NCBI RefSeq assembly: GCF_030066995.1
Contig: NZ_JASJAP010000001.1
Location: 62,001 to 126,000, forward strand
Origin: Erythrobacter sp.
GTDB taxonomy: Bacteria; Pseudomonadota; Alphaproteobacteria; Sphingomonadales; Sphingomonadaceae
Direction of reading: 5' to 3'
DNA length: 64,000 nucleotides
Both the position numbers and the translations under genes were made by a program. Below are positions 16,829 to 24,812 of this stretch, piece by piece (within the stretch, counting starts at the first letter, position 1; the number at the start of each line of letters is the position of its first letter). The notes below the pieces were generated by a model, which did no database searches, had not been told where the DNA came from, and saw only the letters and a program-made list of their open reading frames with translations.

Positions 16829-18412
16829 ATGGGCACACTCGCTTCCGCTTCCATCAAAACTGTCACCCCGGCGCAGGCCGGGGTCCAGTCCCTGGGGCAC
16901 CGCATCTGGATTGGCTTCGCTCGTCTTCGACTCCCGGCCTTCGCCGGAATGACGGCTCTGATCGCCACCCCCGCCCACGCCGCCACCGGCGACACCGGCA
17001 CGCCCGCCTGGGCGATGCTCGCCTATCTCGTTTCGGGCGTGTTCTTCATCCTTGCGCTGCGCGGGCTTTCCAGCCCCGCCACGAGCCGCGCGGGCAATCG
17101 CTATGGCATGGTCGGCATGGTGCTGGCCGTGGGCACGACGCTGATCACGCACGAACTTGCGACCTGGTACGAAATCGCCATCGCGGTCGCGATTGGCGGT
17201 GCGATCGGCTTTGTCATCGCGCGGCGGATTGCCATGACGTCCATGCCCGAGCTTGTCGCGGGCTTCCACTCGCTGGTTGGTCTCGCCGCCGTTGTGGTGG
17301 GCCTGGCGGCGTGGCTGAACCCCGGCGCGTTCGGCATTCTCGACGAGGCGGACCAGATCCTGATGGTCAGCCGGATCGAGCTGGGTCTGGGTATCGCCAT
17401 CGGCGCGATCACGTTCTCAGGCTCTGTCATCGCCTTCCTCAAGCTGTCTGGCCGGATGAGCGGATCGCCGATCCTTCTGCCCGCCCGCCACGTGATCAAT
17501 CTCGGCACGCTGGCGGCTATCCTTGGCATTATCGGTTTCTACGCCGTCTCGCCCGAGGGCGCCGCAGGCGATGGCTGGCAAATCATCGCCATCACCATCC
17601 TCGCCTTTGCCATCGGCTTTTTGTTGATCATCCCGATTGGCGGCGCGGACATGCCGGTCGTCGTCTCCATGCTGAACAGCTACTCCGGCTGGGCAGCCGC
17701 GGCGATGGGCTTCACGCTCGGCAACAGCGCGATGATCATCACCGGCGCACTGGTCGGCTCCTCGGGCGCGATCCTTTCCTACATCATGTGCAAGGCCATG
17801 AACCGCAGCTTCATCAGCGTGATCGCGGGCGGCTTTGGCGCGGATGACAGCGCGGGCGCGAGCGGCGAACCGCGCGAACAGCGCCCCTACAAGCAGGGCA
17901 GCGCTGACGATGCCGCCTTCATGCTGGAACAGGCCGAAAAGGTCATCATCATTCCGGGCTATGGCATGGCCGTGGCGCAGGCCCAGCACGTGCTGCGCGA
18001 AATGGCCGACGCGCTCAAAGAGAAGGGCGTGGACGTCAAATACGCGATCCACCCGGTCGCAGGCCGCATGCCGGGCCACATGAACGTGCTGCTGGCCGAA
18101 GCGAACGTGCCCTATGACGAAGTGTTCGAGCTGGAAGACATCAACTCCGACTTTGCCCAAGCCGATGTTGCCTTCATCATCGGCGCGAACGACGTCGTGA
18201 ACCCGGCGGCCAAGACCGACAAGGCCTCGCCCATTTACGGCATGCCCGTGTTCGACGTGGACAAGGCGAAACAGGTCTTCTTCATCAAGCGCTCGATGGG
18301 CGGGGTCGGCTATGCGGGCGTTGACAACGACGTTTTCTACATGCCGCAGACCGTCATGCTGCTGTCGGACGCCAAGAAGATGGTCGAGGAAATCGTGAAG
18401 GCTCTGGACTAG
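16829..18412 (+). CDS. pntB: NAD(P)+ transhydrogenase subunit beta, with palindromic-repeat insertion
   Basis: NADP(H)-binding and proton-channel subunit. Several membrane helices start at WAMLAYLVSGVFFILALRGLS and include GGADMPVVVSMLNSYSGWAA, followed by the soluble NADP domain with VIIIPGYGMAVAQAQHVLRE and the catalytic-loop segment HPVAGRMPGHMNVLLAEA. All motifs look intact, 527 residues. The N-terminus is odd: residues 11-42 are encoded by a palindromic repeat element (16861-16954) inserted between MGTLASASIKT and a remnant of the usual hydrophobic leader, ALIATPAHA. The frame is kept, so the enzyme is probably functional. The downstream gene is only 10 bp away. Confidence 0.95.
   Translation: MGTLASASIKTVTPAQAGVQSLGHRIWIGFARLRLPAFAGMTALIATPAHAATGDTGTPAWAMLAYLVSGVFFILALRGLSSPATSRAGNRYGMVGMVLAVGTTLITHELATWYEIAIAVAIGGAIGFVIARRIAMTSMPELVAGFHSLVGLAAVVVGLAAWLNPGAFGILDEADQILMVSRIELGLGIAIGAITFSGSVIAFLKLSGRMSGSPILLPARHVINLGTLAAILGIIGFYAVSPEGAAGDGWQIIAITILAFAIGFLLIIPIGGADMPVVVSMLNSYSGWAAAAMGFTLGNSAMIITGALVGSSGAILSYIMCKAMNRSFISVIAGGFGADDSAGASGEPREQRPYKQGSADDAAFMLEQAEKVIIIPGYGMAVAQAQHVLREMADALKEKGVDVKYAIHPVAGRMPGHMNVLLAEANVPYDEVFELEDINSDFAQADVAFIIGANDVVNPAAKTDKASPIYGMPVFDVDKAKQVFFIKRSMGGVGYAGVDNDVFYMPQTVMLLSDAKKMVEEIVKALD
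16861..16954 (+). repeat. REP-like palindromic element within pntB
   Basis: Two imperfect inverted arms, 16861-16886 and 16929-16954, match at about 19 of 26 positions around cores CCGGCG and GGCCGGG, with 42 bp between them. It can fold into a long hairpin and is open in all the frame it needs in pntB, encoding VTPAQAGVQ on entry and RLPAFAGMT on exit. I recognise this peptide pair as typical of intergenic palindromic repeats in many alphaproteobacterial genomes. I found no second copy in this window. Confidence 0.85.
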
Positions 18413-18422
18413 GCTTGCGGCC

Positions 18423-18785
18423 ATGCTGCGGGGCCTGATCATCCTGACCCTGGCCATTGTGCTTGGCGCAGGCGCGTACTTCGTCCTGCGCGACGACGGT
18501 GTGCTTGAGCAGGTCACCGCTGAGCGCGTGGAGCAGGCGCTGCTCGACAACCGCGTGCCAGAGCCCATGGCGGCGTGCATGGGGCCGCGCCTCGCGGATC
18601 GGCTTTCGATTGGCCAGTTGCGCGCGCTCGAACGCGCCAAGCCCCAAGCGGGCGAAAGCACGCTGCCCTTGTCGACCGGCGAAGCCATGGCGCGGCTCAG
18701 GCGGATCGACGATCGCGAGGCGGTCGAGCAGGTGGTGATCGTCGCGGGTGGCTGCGGTTTCGATCTGATGATGCAGGGGTTCTGA
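18423..18785 (+). CDS. Small membrane-anchored protein, unknown function
   Basis: A 120-residue protein with one N-terminal hydrophobic helix (LIILTLAIVLGAGAYFVL) and a soluble domain of about 95 residues, probably periplasmic, containing two cysteines (MAACMGPRLADRL and AGGCGFDLMM) that could form a disulfide. I do not recognise the family. It starts 10 bp after pntB, so it may be the last gene of the pnt transcript. The TPR gene follows after 74 bp. Confidence 0.75.
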   Translation: MLRGLIILTLAIVLGAGAYFVLRDDGVLEQVTAERVEQALLDNRVPEPMAACMGPRLADRLSIGQLRALERAKPQAGESTLPLSTGEAMARLRRIDDREAVEQVVIVAGGCGFDLMMQGF

Positions 18786-18859
18786 CGCCTCTTCCAAGCT
18801 CGCTTGCAATCCGTGGGCACCGCGCCACAATACGCCGCGTTGGACAGGGAGGCCCCGAC

Positions 18860-20386
18860 ATGATCCGCACACTTCTCGCGACCGTGTTGTTGGTCGCATC
18901 CTCGGGCGCGATTGCCATGGATGGCCATGAACACGCGGGCGCCACTGACGCGGCAGGCGAACGGGTTGGCACCGAATACATGGTGTTCGAAACCGGCGTG
19001 ACCGGCGAAGCGCACGAGCAATTCCTGCGCGGTCTCGCGCTGCTGCACAACTTCGAATACCGCCGCGCCGCCGCCGCTTTTCGCAAGGCGCAGACGGCTG
19101 ATCCCGATTGGGCGATGCCTTATTGGGGCGAGGCGATGACGCATAATCATCCGCTGTGGGAGTATCAGGATCGCGAGGCCGCGCGCGCGGCGCTTGCAAA
19201 GCTCGATGCGACGCGTGAGGGACGCCTTTCCAAGACCCGCTCAGCGCGCGAGGCGGCGTGGCTGGACGCGGCCGAGACGCTTTACGGGGATGGCGGCACC
19301 AAGGAGGAGCGCGATCACCTTTACCTTGCGAAGATGCGAGCGCTGCTGGAAGCCGATCCCACCGATATCGACGCGCGCGCCTTCACCGGGCTGGCGGTGC
19401 TCGGGACATCGCATGGCGGGCGCGATATTGCGCTCTACATGGAAGCGGCGGGCGTGCTGGAGCCGGGCTTTATGACGCACGCAATGCACCCGGGCATCCT
19501 GCATTACCTCATCCATTCCTATGACGATCCCGTCCACGCGCCGCTGGGTGAGCGGATGGCGGAACGCTACGCGGGCGTCGCGCCCGACGCTGGCCACGCG
19601 CAGCACATGATCAGCCACATCTACCACGCGCTGGGCCAATGGGAGGCCTCGCAGGAGGCCAATGTCAAAGCCGTGGCCGCAGCGAATGCGGCGCGCGGCA
19701 CGGCCTATCATTGCGGGCACTATAACGAATGGCTGGTCTACGCGCTGGTGCAGCAGGGCAAGGATGCGAGCGCGAATGTCGAGGCTTGTCGCGAACAGGC
19801 GGGGCAGGAACTGGCGGCGAGCAAGCGCCCGCCCACCTCGATCGCCCAGCGTTCGGCGGCCACCAGTTTTGCGCGCATCGCGCTTTATTCGGGTGTGACC
19901 AGCGGCGATTGGGTCGAAGGCTTTGACTGGCCTGAAGACCAATTTCGCCGCGCGCAGTTTCACATGGCCAACGCCCGGCTGCTGCAAGCGCGCGATGACG
20001 CGCAGACTGCGGCAAAAGCGCTGGCCGAAATGAAGCGCGTGCACGCGGGTATCCTCGCCGCTTTGCCCGCCGAATACCCGGACGAGACGGGCCTGCAGGC
20101 CTGGAACGCGCGCGGAATCGCGCAAGGTGAGGCCATTGTGAAGCTTGCCTCTGGCGACACCGAAGAGGGTCTTGCCGCGCTGCGCGCCGCTGCGGAGGCG
20201 GAAAGCGCGCTTCCGGTCGTCTTCGGACCGCCCGTCATGGCCAAGCCGAGCTGGGAGTTGCTGGGCGAGGAATTGCTGGCGCTTGGCCGCAAACAGGAAG
20301 CCGCCGAAGCGTTTCGCGCCGCGCTTGCGTTTGCTCCCAATCGCAAGCTGTCGAACGAAGGACTCGCCGCCGCGACGGTCGGCTGA
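18860..20386 (+). CDS. Exported TPR protein with conserved histidine motifs
   Basis: A 508-residue secreted protein. A signal peptide (MIRTLLATVLLVASSGAIA) is followed by helical tetratricopeptide-like repeats, the first clear one being FLRGLALLHNFEYRRAAAAF. The central region is dense in histidines in a fixed pattern: HPGILHYLIHSYDDPVHAPL then DAGHAQHMISHIYHALGQWE. I recognise this pattern from a widespread family of uncharacterised TPR proteins; it suggests metal binding or catalysis, which is inference. ATG 18860 follows AGGGAGG. The beta-helix gene starts 94 bp downstream on the same strand and begins with the same residues, MIRT. Confidence 0.82.
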   Translation: MIRTLLATVLLVASSGAIAMDGHEHAGATDAAGERVGTEYMVFETGVTGEAHEQFLRGLALLHNFEYRRAAAAFRKAQTADPDWAMPYWGEAMTHNHPLWEYQDREAARAALAKLDATREGRLSKTRSAREAAWLDAAETLYGDGGTKEERDHLYLAKMRALLEADPTDIDARAFTGLAVLGTSHGGRDIALYMEAAGVLEPGFMTHAMHPGILHYLIHSYDDPVHAPLGERMAERYAGVAPDAGHAQHMISHIYHALGQWEASQEANVKAVAAANAARGTAYHCGHYNEWLVYALVQQGKDASANVEACREQAGQELAASKRPPTSIAQRSAATSFARIALYSGVTSGDWVEGFDWPEDQFRRAQFHMANARLLQARDDAQTAAKALAEMKRVHAGILAALPAEYPDETGLQAWNARGIAQGEAIVKLASGDTEEGLAALRAAAEAESALPVVFGPPVMAKPSWELLGEELLALGRKQEAAEAFRAALAFAPNRKLSNEGLAAATVG

Positions 20387-20480
20387 CAGGTCTCTTGACG
20401 CTCGGTCCGACCGGTGGCCTTGCTTTCGGGAGGGCTCCTGGGCCAAACTGCGCACGAAATTCTGGGAGGGATTGGACCAC

Positions 20481-21692
20481 ATGATCAGAACCGTTTTTGC
20501 CGCCGCGCTGCTGGCCACAAGCGCTATCGCAGCCGCCCCGGTTCTTGCCGACAACCACACGATCGCGCCCGGCGAAGGCGCCGCCCAGCGCCTGCAAGAG
20601 GCGCTGATCCTCGCTGAGCCGGGCGACACGATCACGCTGGAGGCTGGCCGCTACGCGCTCACCGACGGCCTCAGCCTCGATGTCGAAGGCGTGACCATCA
20701 GGGGCGCCGGGATGGAAGGCGAAGGCGCAAGCGTCCTCGATTTCACAAACCAGCAAGGCGCGGGCGAGGGGCTGCTCGTCACCTCGGACAACGTCACCCT
20801 GCGCGATTTTGCCGTGGAAAACGCGAAGGGCGATGGCATCAAGTCCAAGGGAGCGGACAACATCATCTATCACGGTCTTCGCGTCGAGTGGACCGCCGGG
20901 CCGAAAGCGACCAACGGGGCCTACGGCATCTATCCGGTCGAAAGCTCGAACGTGCTGGTGCAGGACAGCTATGTGCGCGGCGCGAGCGATGCGGGCATCT
21001 ATGTCGGTCAGTCCGAAAACATCATCGTGCGCCGCAACCGCGTGGTCGAGAACGTCGCCGGGATCGAGATCGAAAACTCGAACCACGCCGAAGTGACCGA
21101 AAACCTCGCGACCAGAAACACCGGCGGCATTCTGGTGTTCGATCTGCCGGGCCTGCCGCGCGTCGGCGGCGGTGACGTGCTGGTCGCGCGCAACGCGGTG
21201 ATCGACAACAACACCGACAATTTCGCGCCCGAGGGCAATATTGTGGCCAGCGTGCCGGCGGGCACCGGCGTGATGGTGATGGCCAACACCAACGTGCAGA
21301 TTTTCGACAACGCGCTGATCAACAACGACACCAGCCATGTCATGCTGATCGCCTACACGCAGGAATACAGCGATGACCGCTATCAGCCGCGCGCGGTGGA
21401 TGTGGCGATCGGTGGTAACGTCTATTCAAGCGGCGGCACGAAGCCCGATTTTCCAGGCGGCGACACGCTGGCGGCGGCGGTGGGCGGAAAGCTGCCTCCG
21501 ATCCTGGTTGACGGGCTTCAACAGGGCCTGACGGTGACCGACGAAGTGCCGGTGCTTTCGCTCGGCCTGACCAGGGTGGGGCAGCAACTGGCCGAGGCGT
21601 CGCCGCAGCCGTGGTCGCAGGCGGACGAGGTTTCATCCAGGCAACTCGCCGCCGTCTCGCTGCCCGAGGACATGGAGGCGCGCCTCCAGTGA
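20481..21692 (+). CDS. Exported parallel beta-helix protein
   Basis: A 403-residue secreted protein: signal peptide ending APVLA, then short repeats that stack as a right-handed beta-helix. Examples are GVTIRGAGMEGEGASVLDF, DNVTLRDFAVENAKGDGI, NVLVQDSYVRGASDAGIYV and NIIVRRNRVVENVAGIEIEN, each about 22 residues. This matches the parallel beta-helix family usually found next to a diheme cytochrome c of the HNE_0200/SO2930 type, exactly the neighbour here: its stop overlaps the GTG of that gene. Carbohydrate binding or cleavage is common for beta-helices but no catalytic residues are evident. Confidence 0.88.
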   Translation: MIRTVFAAALLATSAIAAAPVLADNHTIAPGEGAAQRLQEALILAEPGDTITLEAGRYALTDGLSLDVEGVTIRGAGMEGEGASVLDFTNQQGAGEGLLVTSDNVTLRDFAVENAKGDGIKSKGADNIIYHGLRVEWTAGPKATNGAYGIYPVESSNVLVQDSYVRGASDAGIYVGQSENIIVRRNRVVENVAGIEIENSNHAEVTENLATRNTGGILVFDLPGLPRVGGGDVLVARNAVIDNNTDNFAPEGNIVASVPAGTGVMVMANTNVQIFDNALINNDTSHVMLIAYTQEYSDDRYQPRAVDVAIGGNVYSSGGTKPDFPGGDTLAAAVGGKLPPILVDGLQQGLTVTDEVPVLSLGLTRVGQQLAEASPQPWSQADEVSSRQLAAVSLPEDMEARLQ

Positions 21693-22726
21693 CACCGGGA
21701 TTTCGATGGCTGGCTGGCGCCGCAGCCTTGCTGAGTGCGAGCATCGCGGCCAGCGCGCTACCGCCTTCGGGTGTCAATCACGCGGTGATCCTGGGCGAAG
21801 AGGGTTCGCCCCGGTTCCCGCGCCAGCTCTCGGACTACGGCTTCTTCCGCGACGCGAGGGGCCGGGAACCCGCCGCCAACCTCATCCCCTATGAACTCAA
21901 CACCGCGCTCTTTTCCGACGGGGCGGACAAGCTGCGCTACATCGTTCTGCCCGACGGCGCGTCGATGCGCGGCGGCTCGGAGGGCGGCTTGCTTGACCTT
22001 CCCGTCGGCAGCGCGATCATCAAGACCTTTGCCTTTGGCGAGGGCGAAGACCAGCGCTACATCGAAACGCGCGTGCTCCTGCACCGCGCCGATGGCTGGC
22101 TGGCGCTGCCTTACATGTGGAACGAGGAGCAGACCGAGGCTCGCCTCGCGCTCGTCGGCGCGCGCATGGAGCTGACACGACCGGACGGGCGGACGATCAG
22201 CTACCAGATTCCCAACAAGAACCAGTGCAAGAACTGCCACCAGTTGAACGACGCGGTAACGCCCATCGGTCCCAAGGCGCGCAACCTGTCACGCGATTGG
22301 CTCGACGCGCAAGCGGCGAGCGGTCGGCTTGAGGCGGTGCCCGCCGTCCACGACACGGTCCCGCACTGGGAGGCGAGGGCGGACAGCGCGGACCTTGACG
22401 CGCTTGCGCGTGGCTACCTCGATGTCAATTGCGCGCATTGCCACCAGCCCGGTGGCAGCGCCTCGAACAGCGGGCTCGATCTGCGCTGGGAGCAGGGCGA
22501 TCCCCACGCCATCGGTATCGGCAAGCCCCCGGTTGCCGCGGGTCGCGGGGCGGGCGGGCACAAGGTCTCGATTGCTCCGGGCGATCCCGACGCCTCCATT
22601 CTCGTTTACCGGATGAGCTCGGCCGAGCCCGGCGTTGCGATGCCCGAACTGGGCCGCTCGACCAATGATGACGAGGGCGTCGCGGTGATCCGCGACTGGG
22701 TTGAGAACATGGAGCCGGCCTCTTGA
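21689..22726 (+). CDS. SO2930/HNE_0200 family diheme c-type cytochrome
   Basis: A 345-residue exported protein with two haem-binding motifs, CKNCH (C180-H184) and CAHCH (C248-H252), the second within a cytochrome-c-like C-terminal domain. The N-terminus is hydrophobic and signal-like (WLAGAAALLSASIAASA). The region between (LIPYELNTALFSDGADKLRY) is a conserved family feature. The start is GTG 21689, overlapping the stop of the beta-helix gene as GTGA; the stop overlaps the next start as TTGA. Translational coupling on both sides argues that the three products act together. The electron donor and acceptor are unknown. Confidence 0.88.
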   Translation: MTPGFRWLAGAAALLSASIAASALPPSGVNHAVILGEEGSPRFPRQLSDYGFFRDARGREPAANLIPYELNTALFSDGADKLRYIVLPDGASMRGGSEGGLLDLPVGSAIIKTFAFGEGEDQRYIETRVLLHRADGWLALPYMWNEEQTEARLALVGARMELTRPDGRTISYQIPNKNQCKNCHQLNDAVTPIGPKARNLSRDWLDAQAASGRLEAVPAVHDTVPHWEARADSADLDALARGYLDVNCAHCHQPGGSASNSGLDLRWEQGDPHAIGIGKPPVAAGRGAGGHKVSIAPGDPDASILVYRMSSAEPGVAMPELGRSTNDDEGVAVIRDWVENMEPAS

Positions 22727-23694
22727 AGTGGTTCCTTCGTATCGCCGGTGTGCTGATCGCCGTGCTGGTGGTGCTGTTCCTCGTCTTCCGCACGCCAGAC
22801 ACCGACCCCGAGGAAATGCGGGCCAAATATGGCGGGCCGCCTTCGCAATTCGTGACGATCGCAAGCGGCCTCGATGTGCATCTTCGCGACGAGGGCACGG
22901 GAGAGGGGCTGCCGATCGTGTTGCTCCACGGCTCCAACGCGGACCTGCACACCTGGGAGCCCTGGGTGGAGCGGCTGAGAAAAGCGCACCGCGTCATCCG
23001 CTTCGATCAGGTCGGCCACGGCCTGACCGGGCCGGACCCGCAAAGCGATTACAGCCGGGCCAACTTTGCCTCCGACATTGCCGAAGTGCTCGACGCGCTT
23101 GGGGTAGAGCGCGCCATCATCGGCGGCAATTCGATGGGCGGCAAGCACGCTCTGGCCTTTGCGGTTGGCTATCCCGAGCGCGTCGCAGGCCTGATCCTTG
23201 TCGATGCCAGCGGCGCGCCGATGCCCGAAGAGGAAGACGACGGCGACGAAGACACCGGCAATATCGGCTTCACCATCGCCCGAACGCCGGGCATAAATGC
23301 GATAGTCGAGCAGATCACGCCGCGCCCGCTTATCCGCCAGAGCCTGGAAGAGAGCGTGTCCAACCAGGCGGTTGTGACGGAAGAGGTCGTCGATCGGTAT
23401 TGGGAATTGCTGCGCTATCCGGGCAATCGCGCCGCGACCATGGGGCGCTTTTCCACGCCCTACGATGGTCTGACCGAAAGCGAGATTGCCTCGATCGGCG
23501 CGCCGACCTTGATCCTGTGGGGTGACGAAGACCGGTTGATCCCGGTGTCGGCCGGGCGATGGCTCGACGACACCATGCCCGACAGCGAGTTGGTGGTCTA
23601 TTCGGGGATCGGCCATTTGCCGCACGAAGAGGCGCCCGAAGACACACTCGAGGCGGTCGAAACCTGGCTCGCTAACCTCAAAGTAACCAACTAA
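22723..23694 (+). CDS. Membrane-anchored alpha/beta hydrolase
   Basis: A 323-residue hydrolase with an N-terminal helix (FLRIAGVLIAVLVVLFLVF) that should anchor it in the inner membrane facing the periplasm. The alpha/beta fold is clear: VLLHGSNADLHTW (oxyanion region), the nucleophile elbow GGNSMGG, the acid in WGDEDRLIP and the catalytic His in GIGHLPHEEAPE. The start is TTG 22723, overlapping the cytochrome stop. A stretch of acidic residues (EEEDDGDEDTG) sits in the cap region. It is the last gene of the coupled group; its substrate cannot be predicted. Confidence 0.9.
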   Translation: MKWFLRIAGVLIAVLVVLFLVFRTPDTDPEEMRAKYGGPPSQFVTIASGLDVHLRDEGTGEGLPIVLLHGSNADLHTWEPWVERLRKAHRVIRFDQVGHGLTGPDPQSDYSRANFASDIAEVLDALGVERAIIGGNSMGGKHALAFAVGYPERVAGLILVDASGAPMPEEEDDGDEDTGNIGFTIARTPGINAIVEQITPRPLIRQSLEESVSNQAVVTEEVVDRYWELLRYPGNRAATMGRFSTPYDGLTESEIASIGAPTLILWGDEDRLIPVSAGRWLDDTMPDSELVVYSGIGHLPHEEAPEDTLEAVETWLANLKVTN

Positions 23695-23792
23695 GCGTCT
23701 TCGCTGATTGACATATTCGTCCCCTATGGACGCGAGCCGAGGAACCTCGCTACACCGCTCCTGAGCGATTAGCGGATTCGAGGGACAGCATT

Positions 23793-24494
23793 TTGCGCAA
23801 GCTTGGGATGATTGGCGGCATGAGCTGGGTTTCGACCGCCATCTACTACGACCGGATCAACCGCATCATTCAGCGTCGCGGCGGGCCAATGGCGAGCGCG
23901 CCGCTGCTGATCGAGAGCCTCGATTTTGCGCAACTCCACGCGATCCGCGATGACAAGGACTGGAAACGCGCGGGCGAGGTTCTGTGCGAAAGCGCGAAGC
24001 GGCTGGAAGGTGCGGGCGCGCAGGGCCTGATCATCGGCGCCAATTCGATGCACAAACTCTACGATGAGGTCGCGGCCGCCATCGAGATTCCGATCCTGCA
24101 CATCGCGGAATATGTCGGCGACGCGCTCAAAGCGTCCGGGCACAAGAGCGCCGCCCTGATCGGGACACGCAACGTCATGACCGAGAGTTTCTATCGCAAG
24201 CGGCTGGTGGCCAAGGGCATCGATCTGTTGCCGCCGGACATCGCGAATGTCGAAACCCTCGATAAGATCATCTACGATGAGCTGATGATCGGGAAGGTCA
24301 CCCGCGATGCGCAGCGATCCTTGAAGACCATGATCACCAACAAGGCTCAGGAAGGGGCGGAGGCCATCGTGCTTGCCTGCACCGAGCTTGACCTGGTGGT
24401 GGACGTCGATGCCAACGTGCTTCCGGTGTTCGACTCGACCCGAATTCACTGTGACGCGGCGGCGAACTGGATTCTCGACCAGCAAACTGGGTAG
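23793..24494 (+). CDS. Aspartate/glutamate racemase family protein
   Basis: A 233-residue member of the Asp/Glu racemase superfamily. It begins (TTG start) with RKLGMIGGMSWVSTAIYYDR, the family opening, and has LACTELDLVV with the C-terminal catalytic cysteine. The N-terminal catalytic position reads GANSMHKL, with no Cys at the usual CNT/TNT site. Such single-Cys members include the YgeA group, which use a Thr there. Racemisation of an amino acid is possible but not assured. It stands alone, with a strong terminator about 160 bp downstream. Confidence 0.85.
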   Translation: MRKLGMIGGMSWVSTAIYYDRINRIIQRRGGPMASAPLLIESLDFAQLHAIRDDKDWKRAGEVLCESAKRLEGAGAQGLIIGANSMHKLYDEVAAAIEIPILHIAEYVGDALKASGHKSAALIGTRNVMTESFYRKRLVAKGIDLLPPDIANVETLDKIIYDELMIGKVTRDAQRSLKTMITNKAQEGAEAIVLACTELDLVVDVDANVLPVFDSTRIHCDAAANWILDQQTG

Positions 24495-24812
24495 CAGCGT
24501 GCAACTTGTCGCTTTCGTACAACGGTTGGTCCGAAGCGGGGAATGCACGGCGTGCAAGTCGAAAAAGTCTGTCCTAGGTCATGACGCACAAACTTGTCAC
24601 TGAATAGCAACAGGCAGGTTTCGGGTCATCGGGTCGCACTCCGAGGATCCGAGGGGCCACTCGCCACCCCCCCAAAGCACCCGGCGAGTGGCCCCTTTTT
24701 TTGTCCCGCATTCTTCACGGCGCGCGCTGTCCACCTTTTACCGAGCGATAGATCAGGGGTTCACGTCCTGTTCCCGTTGAGCGGGACGGCGTGGGGGCTT
24801 ACGTCAAGAGAC
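24495..24812 (+). other. Gene-free stretch between racemase and dNTPase genes
   Basis: About 318 bp without a supportable protein gene. It holds a very strong terminator (24651-24702). The 156 bp before the terminator contain no open frame with a plausible start and could be a 3' untranslated region or a small RNA; I see no promoter strong enough to decide. The 110 bp after the terminator must contain the promoter and leader of the dNTPase gene. Confidence 0.5.
24651..24702 (+). terminator. Strong Rho-independent terminator
   Basis: A perfect 13-bp stem, GGGGCCACTCGCC (24653-24665) with GGCGAGTGGCCCC (24683-24695), encloses a 17-nt loop and is followed by seven T residues. It is the strongest terminator in the window and lies 157 bp past the racemase stop. 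Confidence 0.92.

Noticed and set aside
16598..17269. A minus-strand frame containing peptides typical of palindromic repeats (DPGLRRGD)
   Set aside because: It is the reverse reading of the element in pntB, and the rest is antisense to pntA2 and pntB.
17417..19150. A 577-codon minus-strand frame opposite pntB and the following genes
   Set aside because: It crosses several real genes and gives His/Arg/Asp-rich nonsense.
24594..24812. Extension of the dNTPase gene upstream to 24594
   Set aside because: It would run through a 13-bp-stem terminator with T7; family N-termini fit the GTG at 24813.
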